11,730 nucleotides of DNA from JAMPXD01 sp041481895 (GCA_041481895.1 JBGPCQ010000092.1:1-11730); one strand, 5' to 3'; shown: positions 1 through 6,041, counted from the first letter of the stretch. Program-made: numbers and translations. Notes: generated by a model not told the origin, from the letters alone.

Positions 1-756
1 GCTCTGCCGGCAGCTGAGCGGCCGCCGGTCGGTCTTCTCCTGGTAGTCGGGGAGGAGGAAAACGGCGACGGCAGCGCGACCTTCCTCGAGTCCTGCCGCC
101 CCCCCTGGGTCGTCATCGGCGAACCGACCGGACTGACGGCCTGTTTTGCCCATTACGGCTACCTGGAGGCAGGCTTCGTCACCAACGGCCTCCGGAGCCA
201 TTCCTCGCTCCCCGAGTTGGGGCACAACGCCGTGGAGTCGATGCTGCGCGTGCTGCTGCACCTGGGGAAAGACCCCCTGTTCGACCCGGAGAAGCCGGAG
301 GTCGTCTATTCAATCCGGGAGATGAGCTCATCCCGGGCGGGTTTTGTCGTCCCTGATCGTTGTGAAACCTGGATCGATCTCCATCTCCCGCCCGATAAAG
401 ACCCGGCCCTCATCCAGGAGGCGATCAGCCGGATAGCCTCGACCGCCGGCCGCTCCATTCCCGGCCTGATCCTGAAGGTCGATTTCGATTTCGCCTCTCC
501 CGGTTATAACCTCGGCACGGAAAATCTTCTTGCGCACGTTCTGCAGGACATCTATCCGTCCCTGGGGCTGCCGTTGCGCATGGATGCCTTCCGCTCTCAT
601 TCCGACGGCAACCTCTTTTATGCGGCAGGGACAAAGCCCCTCATCCTCGGCCCCGGGGCTCTGGAAACAGCCCATACCCCCGACGAGCAGGTCATCCTTG
701 AGGAAGTGTCGGGGGCGGCCCGCATCTACGCGGCGCTCTGCCTCGGGATGAAGTGA
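1..756 (+). CDS. M20-family metallopeptidase/deacetylase (ArgE/DapE-like), 5' end outside window
   Basis: The reading frame is open from base 1 to the TGA at 754-756, giving 251 residues of a C-terminal fragment. Visible M20 hallmarks, numbered from base 1, are a GEEENGDGS segment (about 17-25) holding the catalytic/metal Glu pair, IGEPTGL (39-45), the lid/dimerisation domain start RSHSSLP..GHNAVE (about 65-79), and a late metal-binding His in LETAHTPDE (about residue 225). These are typical of zinc-dependent amidohydrolases that deacylate N-acyl amino acids, such as acetylornithine deacetylase or succinyl-diaminopimelate desuccinylase. The N-terminal metal ligands lie upstream of the window. 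The substrate cannot be fixed from this fragment. A TTG at 217 is internal, not the start. The protein is expected to be cytoplasmic. Confidence 0.9.
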   Translation, partial: ALPAAERPPVGLLLVVGEEENGDGSATFLESCRPPWVVIGEPTGLTACFAHYGYLEAGFVTNGLRSHSSLPELGHNAVESMLRVLLHLGKDPLFDPEKPEVVYSIREMSSSRAGFVVPDRCETWIDLHLPPDKDPALIQEAISRIASTAGRSIPGLILKVDFDFASPGYNLGTENLLAHVLQDIYPSLGLPLRMDAFRSHSDGNLFYAAGTKPLILGPGALETAHTPDEQVILEEVSGAARIYAALCLGMK

Positions 757-1093
757 GGGGGGCCTTCGTGTCAGGTCAATCAGCATCCTTAAACCCGGTT
801 TTACGGGAAATGGGTGCCGGCTCCGGCGCAAGCTGTTTTCAAAAGAGTTTCTAAAACAGAACCGAACCTCCTGTAATTACAATAATTTTATCCTTTCCAG
901 TACCTGCCGAATAATGCCCCTCTTCCGCCAGTAATTTTTAATAACGTCGTTTTATCTACAATCAAACAATAATATCAGCTAGTTATGGCATCAACTCGCC
1001 TATTATTGGCATCAATTTCATAAAACAGGATTACCCAGTAATACATATATTTTGTAACATACTGTTATATTTAATCTTTTTTTGTTTTACTCC
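757..1093. other. AT-rich intergenic control region
   Basis: No coding signal is visible. The first 80 bases are GC-rich with a short GCCGG/CCGGC hairpin near 817-828, a weak candidate for the end of the upstream transcript. From about 840 the DNA turns very AT-rich. It contains a motif at 967-986 that recurs at 3871-3890, a direct repeat TGGCATCAA at 986-994 and 1007-1015 (starts 21 bp apart, two helical turns), and a palindrome TAACA-TAC-TGTTA at 1055-1067. All lie upstream of the zinc-ribbon gene promoter, so operator function is possible but is inference. Confidence 0.5.
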
Positions 1094-1121
1094 TTGCATT
1101 GCTGAAAAACGGGTGTATAGT
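1094..1121 (+). promoter_or_regulatory. sigma70-type promoter of the zinc-ribbon gene
   Basis: A -35 TTGCAT (1094-1099) and -10 TATAGT (1116-1121) are separated by 16 bp. The predicted transcript start near 1128 leaves a leader of about 33 nt with a strong Shine-Dalgarno AAAGGAG at 1147-1153, 7 nt before the ATG at 1161. Confidence 0.65.
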
Positions 1122-1160
1122 GATTATAGAACAAGCACCGGACCTTAAAGGAGAATCACA

Positions 1161-1376
1161 ATGAAATGCCCCGTATGTAAAACCCATGAACAGCACGTTG
1201 ACGTTGATCTGCACTCAGCAGGCTTCGCTGAAGATATCTGTACCTGCAGTATCTGCGGCACAATCTGGTCGGTCAACCACGGCATGACTGAAATTGTCAA
1301 GGATGCGCAGGAAAAATCATTTTTATCAGCTCTCACCGAATGCGTTGAAGCCGACGATTATTGCTTTGCAGCCTGA
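1161..1376 (+). CDS. small zinc-ribbon protein (71 aa), function unknown
   Basis: A 71-residue protein with two CXXC knuckles: CPVC at residues 3-6 and CSIC followed by Gly at 29-33, with an extra Cys at 27. This spacing fits a single zinc ribbon that binds one metal ion. The rest is short and acidic, with two more Cys near the C-terminus (about 61 and 68). There is no signal peptide or membrane segment, so it should be cytosolic. The start is fixed by AAAGGAG 7 nt upstream. It stands alone, with its own promoter and a hairpin after the stop. The zinc ribbon is seen directly; the partner (nucleic acid or protein) is unknown and I do not recognise a named family. Confidence 0.8.
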   Translation: MKCPVCKTHEQHVDVDLHSAGFAEDICTCSICGTIWSVNHGMTEIVKDAQEKSFLSALTECVEADDYCFAA

Positions 1377-1393
1377 AGCAGTATAATGAACCG

Positions 1394-1425
1394 GCTGTGA
1401 TGAGCCCTCTGCGGCTCATCACAGC
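1394..1425 (+). terminator. strong hairpin after the zinc-ribbon gene
   Basis: A perfect 13-bp stem (GCTGTGATGAGCC at 1394-1406 pairs with GGCTCATCACAGC at 1413-1425) with a 6-nt loop starts 17 bases after the stop codon. No T-tract follows, so it may stabilise the 3' end of the mRNA or act as a weak terminator. Confidence 0.55.
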
Positions 1426-1432
1426 AGCTCAC

Positions 1433-1557
1433 ATTAATGCTTGGGTCACGATTGGAATTCCGAATTATTAGACATGAGCCTCGGAGTCTGTCGGACTTAG
1501 GAATGAATCTACTGTCTCGTTACGTTCCCCTAAGTCCGACAGACTCCTAGCATTAAT
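1433..1557. repeat. nested inverted-repeat element (REP/MITE-like)
   Basis: The outer arms ATTAATGCT (1433-1441) and AGCATTAAT (1549-1557) are exact inverted repeats. Inside, a perfect 19-bp inverted repeat runs 1483-1501 against 1529-1547, with a 27-nt loop. Each 19-bp arm carries its own small hairpin (AGTC-TGTCG-GACT), and the outer ends read GGAG...CTCC. REP sequences recognised by REP-associated tyrosine transposases are known to have a GTAG/GGAG tetranucleotide next to a short hairpin, so this may be a two-REP (BIME-like) unit or a small MITE. No transposase gene lies in the window. Confidence 0.6.
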
Positions 1558-1674
1558 AACGGTTTTCCCCGCTTCACACCCGCCCCGATGTCACCGTCCG
1601 CCAAGCCCGGTCAGAATTCCCCGCCAGCCGCTGTCTGATACCGAATATTTTTATCCTTTCCCTTTTCTTTCGGG

Positions 1675-1680
1675 TATACT
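1675..1680 (+). promoter_or_regulatory. candidate -10 box upstream of the BioD-like gene
   Basis: TATACT matches a sigma70 -10 hexamer and lies 38 bases before the ATG at 1719. The matching -35 region (about 1652-1657, TATCCT) is poor, so this is a weak call. The Shine-Dalgarno is AGAAGG at 1705-1710, 8 nt before the ATG. Confidence 0.35.
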
Positions 1681-1718
1681 TTCCGGGAAACATCAGCCCT
1701 GTTCAGAAGGCGGTCCTT

Positions 1719-2819
1719 ATGGCGCAGAAGGTTTTCATTGCTGCCACCGGGCAGAATACCGGCAAGACAACGACGAGCCTTTTCCTTTTACACCTGGCCA
1801 GGAAAAAATACGGCAGGGTCGGATTTATCAAGCCCCTCGGCCCCAAGCCGGCCGTCCTGCGGGGAATCGAAGTAGATAAGGATGCCGCCCTGATGGCACA
1901 GGTCTACGGCCTGCAAAAGGATCTCCGCCTGATGTCGCCGGTGGTCCTGCACCCGGACTCGACCAGGAAAGCTATCGACGGCGAGGTTTCCATCGGACAG
2001 TTCCGTCAGAGGATAGTTGACGCCTGCGCCGAGCTGGAAAAAAAGTGTGATTTCCTGATTATCGAGGGGTCCGGCCATGTCGGGGTCGGTTCCGTGCTCA
2101 AGCTTTCCAATGCCCATATCGCGCGCCTGCTCGATGCGCCGGTGCTGCTGGTGACCGGCGGCGGCATAGGAAATGTTGTCGATTCGGTCTGCATGAACCT
2201 TTCCCTCTTTGAAAAGGAGGGGGTTGACGTCCGGGCGATCCTGACCAACAAGCTAATCCCGGAAAAGCGTGAAACAACCCTCGACTACCTGCGTCGGGCC
2301 TTTGCCGGCGAGCCGTTCCAGGTCCTGGCGGGATTCGATTACCAGCCCATCCTGGCGAACCCGACCCTGCGGCGCGTTTCCGACCTTCTGGGTCTCCCGC
2401 TGCAGGGGAACAAGCGTGATGCCCGGCGCATCATCAGCCACGTGCAGATCGGGGCTGCCTCAACGCAGAGGGTCGCCGAGCTGCTGAAGGATTCCACGCT
2501 GCTCATTGTCACCAGCAGCCGCGACGAACTGCTGGTCACCTTGGCCAACCTCTACCATATCCCTGAATACCGCAGCAAGATCGTCGGCCTGGTCATCCCC
2601 GGCATCATTCCCGTCGGCAGAATCACCCAGCAGATTCTCGACCGGAGCAACATTCCCTACCTCCGCACCCGGAGCCATACCACCGCCGAACTCTATCAGC
2701 TCATCACTGAAGATGTTTCCAAGTTGACTGCGGAGGATACGGAAAAGATCGACCTGGTGCGGAGCCTGGCCGAGAAAAGTTTTGATTTCGACGCCCTGGA
2801 TGCGCTGTTTCGAAAATAA
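1719..2819 (+). CDS. BioD-like P-loop protein with DRTGG-type domain (phosphotransacetylase N-terminal-like)
   Basis: The 366-aa protein opens with a P-loop, GQNTGKTT (residues 11-18), in a fold like dethiobiotin synthetase/CobB-type NTPases, followed by IIEGSGHVGVG (about 114-124), a typical second nucleotide/metal-site loop. Residues from about 220 to 330 look like a DRTGG domain, with VTSSRDELL and GLVIPGIIP. This two-domain layout matches the regulatory N-terminal half of long phosphotransacetylases, but the catalytic phosphate acetyl/butyryl-transferase domain is missing. The stand-alone form (COG0857-like) is known; its reaction is not settled. The ATG is supported by AGAAGG 8 nt upstream. 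It is soluble and cytosolic. A ligand-sensing or regulatory role is inference. Confidence 0.8.
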   Translation: MAQKVFIAATGQNTGKTTTSLFLLHLARKKYGRVGFIKPLGPKPAVLRGIEVDKDAALMAQVYGLQKDLRLMSPVVLHPDSTRKAIDGEVSIGQFRQRIVDACAELEKKCDFLIIEGSGHVGVGSVLKLSNAHIARLLDAPVLLVTGGGIGNVVDSVCMNLSLFEKEGVDVRAILTNKLIPEKRETTLDYLRRAFAGEPFQVLAGFDYQPILANPTLRRVSDLLGLPLQGNKRDARRIISHVQIGAASTQRVAELLKDSTLLIVTSSRDELLVTLANLYHIPEYRSKIVGLVIPGIIPVGRITQQILDRSNIPYLRTRSHTTAELYQLITEDVSKLTAEDTEKIDLVRSLAEKSFDFDALDALFRK

Positions 2820-2844
2820 TGACCATCGGGTCGCCGACGGTCAT
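2819..2844 (+). terminator. hairpin overlapping the stop of the BioD-like gene
   Basis: ATGACCATCGG (2819-2829) pairs with CCGACGGTCAT (2834-2844), an 11-position stem with one A/C mismatch and a 4-nt loop. A second small hairpin, GGGAA/TTCCC, follows at about 2848-2860. No T-run follows, so termination is uncertain. Confidence 0.35.
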
Positions 2845-2936
2845 GCAGGGAAGCTTTCCCATACTGCAGCCTGCTCCCTTTCACACTCCGTTATTTTATC
2901 CTGTTCAGTCTCTCCCCGATTTGCTAGAGTGGCATC

Positions 2937-3440
2937 ATGAAAATACGCCCCTTCTTGCTTGTCGCCCTGTTCCTGATGCTGACAGGCTGTTCTCTCTTCT
3001 TCCGGACCCCGGAAATCACCGTAACCGACATCACCCTTTCCGGCCCGCGTGACGGCGGTGTGACCATCGAATTTCATCTCGCTGTCCGGAACCCCAACTC
3101 CTATGACGTGAAATTGCAGGGGTACCGCTATAACCTGGACATCGCCACGGTACCCGTTGCCCAAGCCGAAGTGCGCGATGCGATCTATTTCCCGGGTAAT
3201 GCCGTCACCGACGTGCGGCTCCCGGTCCGGATCTCCTTCATCAGCATCCTTGAACTCCTGCAGCGCCGCCTCGACCCGGAAAACATCCCCTACCGGCTCT
3301 CCGCCGGTTTCGACATGGATACCCCTCTCGGCGCCATCTCGGTGCCGGTGGAGAAAAGCGGCATCTTTGCCATACCGAAGCAGTTCCGGCCCGGCCAGTT
3401 CCTGCGAAAGCTCTCCGACATTATCAGGCAGGCGGACTGA
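2937..3440 (+). CDS. LEA-type-2 (WHy-domain) family lipoprotein
   Basis: A 167-aa protein with a lipoprotein signal peptide: MKIR, a hydrophobic stretch, then the lipobox LTGC with the lipidated Cys at residue 18. The mature part reads as an LEA-2/WHy immunoglobulin-like beta-domain: PEITVTDITLSG, then FHLAVRNPNSYDVKLQG, where the R-N-P-N motif is characteristic, and FPGNAVTDVRLPV. Bacterial members are small envelope lipoproteins of poorly defined role. The residue after Cys is Ser rather than Asp, so outer-membrane sorting is plausible. The start is set by the signal peptide; only a weak AGAGTGG precedes it, 4 nt away. It lies 117 bp after the BioD-like gene and ends at a hairpin. Confidence 0.85.
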   Translation: MKIRPFLLVALFLMLTGCSLFFRTPEITVTDITLSGPRDGGVTIEFHLAVRNPNSYDVKLQGYRYNLDIATVPVAQAEVRDAIYFPGNAVTDVRLPVRISFISILELLQRRLDPENIPYRLSAGFDMDTPLGAISVPVEKSGIFAIPKQFRPGQFLRKLSDIIRQAD

Positions 3441-3448
3441 AGACGCGC

Positions 3449-3472
3449 AACAGCCCGCACCGGCGGGCTGTT
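3449..3472 (+). terminator. hairpin terminator between convergent genes
   Basis: AACAGCCCGC (3449-3458) pairs exactly with GCGGGCTGTT (3463-3472) around a 4-nt loop, 8 bases after the lipoprotein stop. The stem is GC-rich but the following T-tract is weak. It lies in the 55-bp gap between two converging genes and could serve both directions. Confidence 0.65.
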
Positions 3473-3495
3473 CTCATATCGGAACGCCTCCCTAT

Positions 3496-3702
3496 TCAGT
3501 GAATCGTTTCAGATAACTCGACACAATCCTCTTTCCGCCAGGAATCGAGTTCACCGTTTTCCAGTTTAACCTGGACCGTCGCACCTTCCTTGGTACAACC
3601 GAATGTAAAACCGACCTCGCCCGTTCGCTGATTCCTTAAGGGCAGATTCTCATCACGCTGTTCGGTCCAGTAGCATACCTTGTCATATTGTGAGCCTTTC
3701 AT
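3496..3702 (-). CDS. small 68-aa protein under a Fur-like box, function unknown
   Basis: A 68-residue soluble protein starting MKGSQYDKV, with Cys at about 10, 36 and 60. The middle (TGEVGFTFGCTKEGATVQVKLENG) alternates in a way that suggests a small SH3-like beta-barrel; no signal peptide or TM segment is seen. I chose the ATG at 3702 because AAAGGGGG lies about 9 nt upstream; the alternative GTG at 3729 has no such site. A promoter with -10 TATAAT sits at 3741-3746, and a perfect Fur-like palindrome at 3763-3779 overlaps its -35 region. Iron-dependent repression is therefore inferred. The family is not recognised. Confidence 0.7.
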   Translation of the reverse strand: MKGSQYDKVCYWTEQRDENLPLRNQRTGEVGFTFGCTKEGATVQVKLENGELDSWRKEDCVELSETIH

Positions 3703-3740
3703 GATCGATGACCCCCTTTCACTTCTCACTTCCTGTTTTC

Positions 3741-3769
3741 ATTATACCAGCAATAGTTAATTTTGAAAA
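3741..3769 (-). promoter_or_regulatory. sigma70 promoter of the 68-aa gene
   Basis: On the minus strand a perfect -10 TATAAT (3746-3741) is preceded by a weak -35 TTTTCA (3769-3764) with 17-bp spacing. The -35 overlaps the Fur-like palindrome. Confidence 0.65.
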
Positions 3770-3779
3770 TCATTTTCAA
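3763..3779. promoter_or_regulatory. Fur-box-like palindrome
   Basis: TTGAAAAT-C-ATTTTCAA is a perfect 17-bp palindrome. It fits the 7-1-7 Fur recognition pattern (TGAtAAT-N-ATTaTCA) with A for T and T for A at the symmetric variable position. It covers the -35 of the minus-strand promoter, where a bound repressor would block RNA polymerase. Confidence 0.65.
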
Positions 3780-3911
3780 CCTAATCCTCCCTCACCGATC
3801 ATCCACGCCGCCGTCAGGATAAAAGCGGCTCAAAGCGGAGTGGCCAAGGCGGGTCACATTACATGTACATCAATAATAACAGCTAGTTATAGTCTTTTAC
3901 CCACAGTTTTA
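3780..3911. other. divergent intergenic region with a repeated motif
   Basis: No gene is visible. The region contains TACATGTA (3860-3867) and CAATAATAACAGCTAGTTAT (3871-3890), which differs at one base from 967-986. The second copy ends 21 bp before the -35 of the riboswitch promoter, a typical activator or repressor position. Confidence 0.4.
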
Positions 3912-3940
3912 TTGACTTTGACCCCATCTTGCGCTATCGT
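3912..3940 (+). promoter_or_regulatory. sigma70 promoter of the riboswitch transcript
   Basis: -35 TTGACT (3912-3917) and -10 TATCGT (3935-3940) with 17-bp spacing. The predicted start near 3947 places the GEMM aptamer about 20 nt into the RNA. Confidence 0.65.
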
Positions 3941-3965
3941 GCAAACATAATCCGAACAATTCCCC

Positions 3966-4053
3966 TTGATAGACGACAATACTAAACCATCCGTGAGGGT
4001 GGGACGGAAAGCCAAAGGGTCTCATCGAGACAGCCGGGCCGCCGAAATATCGC
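3966..4053 (+). ncRNA. GEMM-I riboswitch aptamer, predicted 3',3'-cGAMP class (GEMM-Ib)
   Basis: The core matches the GEMM-I (c-di-GMP-I) fold. AAACC leads into helix CCATCC (3987-3992)/GGGTGG (3997-4002), capped by a GTGA GNRA tetraloop. Then comes the conserved GGGACGGAAAGCC block, then a second helix GTCTC/GAGAC (4019-4023/4027-4031), then GCCGCCGAAA. P1 can form from GATA (3968-3971) with TATC (4048-4051). Aligned by eye to the Vibrio Vc2 aptamer, the base at the G20 position is A3981. G20A is the change reported to favour cGAMP, and Geobacter GEMM-Ib RNAs are known to bind cGAMP. Ligand class is therefore inference; GEMM identity is strong. Confidence 0.88.
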
Positions 4054-4083
4054 ACCGATATTGAAGCGTCCCGGTTTTTTTTT
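4034..4083 (+). terminator. intrinsic terminator forming the riboswitch expression platform
   Basis: An outer stem CCGGG (4034-4038)/CCCGG (4070-4074), a CGC/GCG pair set (4040-4042/4066-4068) and an inner perfect stem AATATCG (4046-4052)/CGATATT (4056-4062) are followed by nine T (4075-4083). The 5' arm overlaps the aptamer 3' half, including the P1 strand TATC. Ligand-stabilised P1 and the terminator therefore exclude each other, which predicts an ON switch. Confidence 0.85.
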
Positions 4084-4134
4084 GCGATGGAAATCCGCAG
4101 CTTGAAAAATGAACAGATGAAACAGGAGGATACG

Positions 4135-4989
4135 ATGATGAAGATGCACGGCAAAATACAGAACATGGCGGTTTTTATCGAGTTTCTGGCGGGATCCGGA
4201 CTGGCGATCTTTTTCCATATGGTGCTGCACTACGAACAGGCGGCTTATATCATCTTCGGTATCGGCATCCTGCTGTCGCTCGTGACCTACCTGCTGCGGG
4301 GAGACATCGAAAAAACCAAGGCACGCCTCACCGAACAGTACCACCAGGTCCACGAAATCCCGTTTGCCCTTGCCCGGATAGCCGATCCTGATTGCCGGAC
4401 CAAGGCCGGGGAAATTATCTCCGGCACTTTGAAGACCATAACGATGCTGCAGCAGGGCTACATCCCCCTTGATGAAATGGAATTCTACATGGAGGGAGCA
4501 CGGCTCTCCGACCAGTCAGGGCACCACATAAAGGCCATAGATCCCCTGACGGCAGGCTGGCTAAGTCGCGGAGCACTCTTCAATTTCTACCAGTCCAACA
4601 TAAGGGCTCTCGATCGCGGCGTCCGGATCACCCGCATCTTTGTCACCAGTCGCGAAATAATGGCGGACCCCGATGTCCAGAAGGTGCTGCTTGCCCAGTA
4701 CCGGGATAACATCGACGTGCGGATCGCTTTCCGTGACGAACTCCCCGCGTCCATCGACATCAGCGGCAGGGATACCAACAGCTCCTTCGACTTTGCCGTC
4801 TACGACGACCGGGCCGTGACTGATGTTTTCGCCCAGCCCGGCAAATATTACGGCAGGAAGACCGGTGAACCGGCAGAAGTGGCCAAGTATCTCCACCTCT
4901 ACAACCTGCTCGAACACAGCGCCCTTACCGTGACCGAAGAAGACGCCAGGATTCTGCTGGCTGCCGAGGTGCTGGACCAGGCATCCTGA
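4135..4989 (+). CDS. two-TM membrane protein with unknown cytoplasmic domain, riboswitch-controlled
   Basis: A protein of 284 aa from ATG 4135 (or 283 aa from 4138). AGGAGG at 4124-4129 fixes the start; the longer frame from 4087 begins directly after the terminator T-run and lacks a ribosome site. Two TM helices are visible at about 12-31 and 37-55 with a very short loop between them, then about 225 cytoplasmic residues. That part is mixed alpha/beta, with NFYQSNIRALDRGVRITRIFV, NIDVRIAFRDELP and DFAVYDDRAVTD as its most motif-like stretches. I do not recognise the family. A degenerate PLD-like or other nucleotide-linked fold is only a guess. It is monocistronic under the GEMM-I switch, so its expression is predicted to rise with the dinucleotide ligand. 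Confidence 0.8.
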   Translation: MMKMHGKIQNMAVFIEFLAGSGLAIFFHMVLHYEQAAYIIFGIGILLSLVTYLLRGDIEKTKARLTEQYHQVHEIPFALARIADPDCRTKAGEIISGTLKTITMLQQGYIPLDEMEFYMEGARLSDQSGHHIKAIDPLTAGWLSRGALFNFYQSNIRALDRGVRITRIFVTSREIMADPDVQKVLLAQYRDNIDVRIAFRDELPASIDISGRDTNSSFDFAVYDDRAVTDVFAQPGKYYGRKTGEPAEVAKYLHLYNLLEHSALTVTEEDARILLAAEVLDQAS

Positions 4990-5042
4990 CGGGGGGACAT
5001 TATGAGCTTATTTACATACAAGCTCTAAGGAAAGATTATTTT

Positions 5043-5073
5043 AGTATAAATAAAATTTATTTTTAGTTATACT
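5043..5073 (+). promoter_or_regulatory. AT-rich palindromic promoter region of the EamA gene
   Basis: TATACT at 5068-5073 is a good -10 box with 7 nt to the ATG at 5081, so transcription should begin at or next to the start codon. It is part of an imperfect palindrome: AGTATAA (5043-5049) and TTATACT (5067-5073). No good -35 is seen at the usual distance. Confidence 0.5.
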
Positions 5074-5080
5074 ATATTCA

Positions 5081-5953
5081 ATGTCGTCTCTTGCTTTCGT
5101 CCTGATCCTTTTTTCCGGCCTCATGCACGCCCTGTACAACCTCCTCATTAAACGGAGCCGCAACAAGACGGTTTTCATCTGGTGGATGTTCGTCAGCGCG
5201 ACAGGGCTCTTTACCCTGGCGCTCCCCTTCCTGCCGGGTCCGTTCCTCCGGCCGGACTTCACAGTGCTCTTCCTCGCAACGTGCGGGGCCTTCTGCTTCG
5301 TCCTCTACCACCTGTTTACCGGCCGCGCCTATCGGTCCGGCGACCTCTCGGTGACCTACCCCCTCTCCCAGACCGCCATTTTCTATCTGCCGCTCTGGGG
5401 GGTTTGGCTCCTCGGCGAACATCTGAGCATGATCGGACTGAGCGGCATTGTCATCGTGGCGCTGGGAGCCTACCTGCTCCAGATGAAGCGGCTGCACCTG
5501 ACCGAACTGCTCCGCCCTTTCGGCAGCCTTGTCGACCAATCCGTCCAGGCGGCGCTGGCCGCCGGTTTCGTCTATTCACTGGGAGCCATTATCGACAAAA
5601 TCGGCGTTACGAGCTATTCCCCCCTCTACTTCACGTATATTCTCGTCGTCACCATGCTGGCGCTCATGACGGCGAATTTGCTGCGCCCCTGCCACCGCTC
5701 CCGGGTTTTCGACGAATGGCGGGAAAACCGTCATCTCATTCTTGCCGGCGGTCCGTTGATGGTTGGCTCGTTCCTCTCCTTCCGCTACGGCCTCGCCCTT
5801 TCCCCTATGAGCTACGCGGTGCCGGTTCGCCAGGTGAGCGTGCTCGCTGGGGTCTTCATCGGTGTCGTATTCCTTGGCGAATCATGCGGCCGCATCCGAT
5901 TTCTGGCCGCCCTTATGATACTCGTCGGGGTCTGCCTGATCCGCTTTGGATAA
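5081..5953 (+). CDS. EamA/DMT-superfamily transporter
   Basis: A 290-aa, very hydrophobic protein with about ten predicted TM helices in two repeated halves of five, as in the EamA (drug/metabolite transporter) family. Family-like features include the short first helix with SGLMHALYNLLIKRS and the second-half end SPMSYAVPVRQVSVLAGVFIGVVFLGE, where the GE motif before the last helix is typical. The substrate cannot be predicted; members export or import amino acids, purines or other small metabolites. The protein begins directly with TM1, so ATG 5081 is the natural start, yet no Shine-Dalgarno precedes it. A -10 box 7 nt upstream makes a leaderless mRNA likely. It converges with the DUF4124 gene downstream. 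Confidence 0.88.
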   Translation: MSSLAFVLILFSGLMHALYNLLIKRSRNKTVFIWWMFVSATGLFTLALPFLPGPFLRPDFTVLFLATCGAFCFVLYHLFTGRAYRSGDLSVTYPLSQTAIFYLPLWGVWLLGEHLSMIGLSGIVIVALGAYLLQMKRLHLTELLRPFGSLVDQSVQAALAAGFVYSLGAIIDKIGVTSYSPLYFTYILVVTMLALMTANLLRPCHRSRVFDEWRENRHLILAGGPLMVGSFLSFRYGLALSPMSYAVPVRQVSVLAGVFIGVVFLGESCGRIRFLAALMILVGVCLIRFG

Positions 5954-5960
5954 TGATGGC

Positions 5961-5994
5961 AAAAAAAGGGACAGGCTGTAATCCGGCCTGCCCC
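5961..5994 (-). terminator. intrinsic terminator of the DUF3617-DUF4124 operon
   Basis: Read on the minus strand, GGGGCAGGC pairs with GCCTGTCCC (9 bp, one G-U) and is followed by seven T (plus-strand A-run 5961-5967). The GGGACAG core is shared with the hairpin at 6962-6991. Confidence 0.8.
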
Positions 5995-6041
5995 CTGAAG
6001 TGGAGATAACAAATCCTGCGCACGAGAGAGCGCCCAGGACA

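Noticed and set aside
328..831. 167-codon minus-strand frame
   Set aside because: Antisense to the M20 peptidase frame, which carries clear motifs; the composition looks like a shadow.
986..1020. sigma54-like promoter from the TGGCA repeats
   Set aside because: The GG-to-GC spacing is 9 rather than 10 and the -12 element is not TTGC-like.
4087..4134. Longer start for the riboswitch-controlled protein at ATG 4087
   Set aside because: It begins 4 nt after the terminator T-run with no ribosome site; AGGAGG at 4124-4129 favours 4135/4138.
5182..6009. 275-codon open frame on the + strand
   Set aside because: Out-of-frame shadow of the EamA gene; Arg/Pro-rich with no ribosome site or domain.
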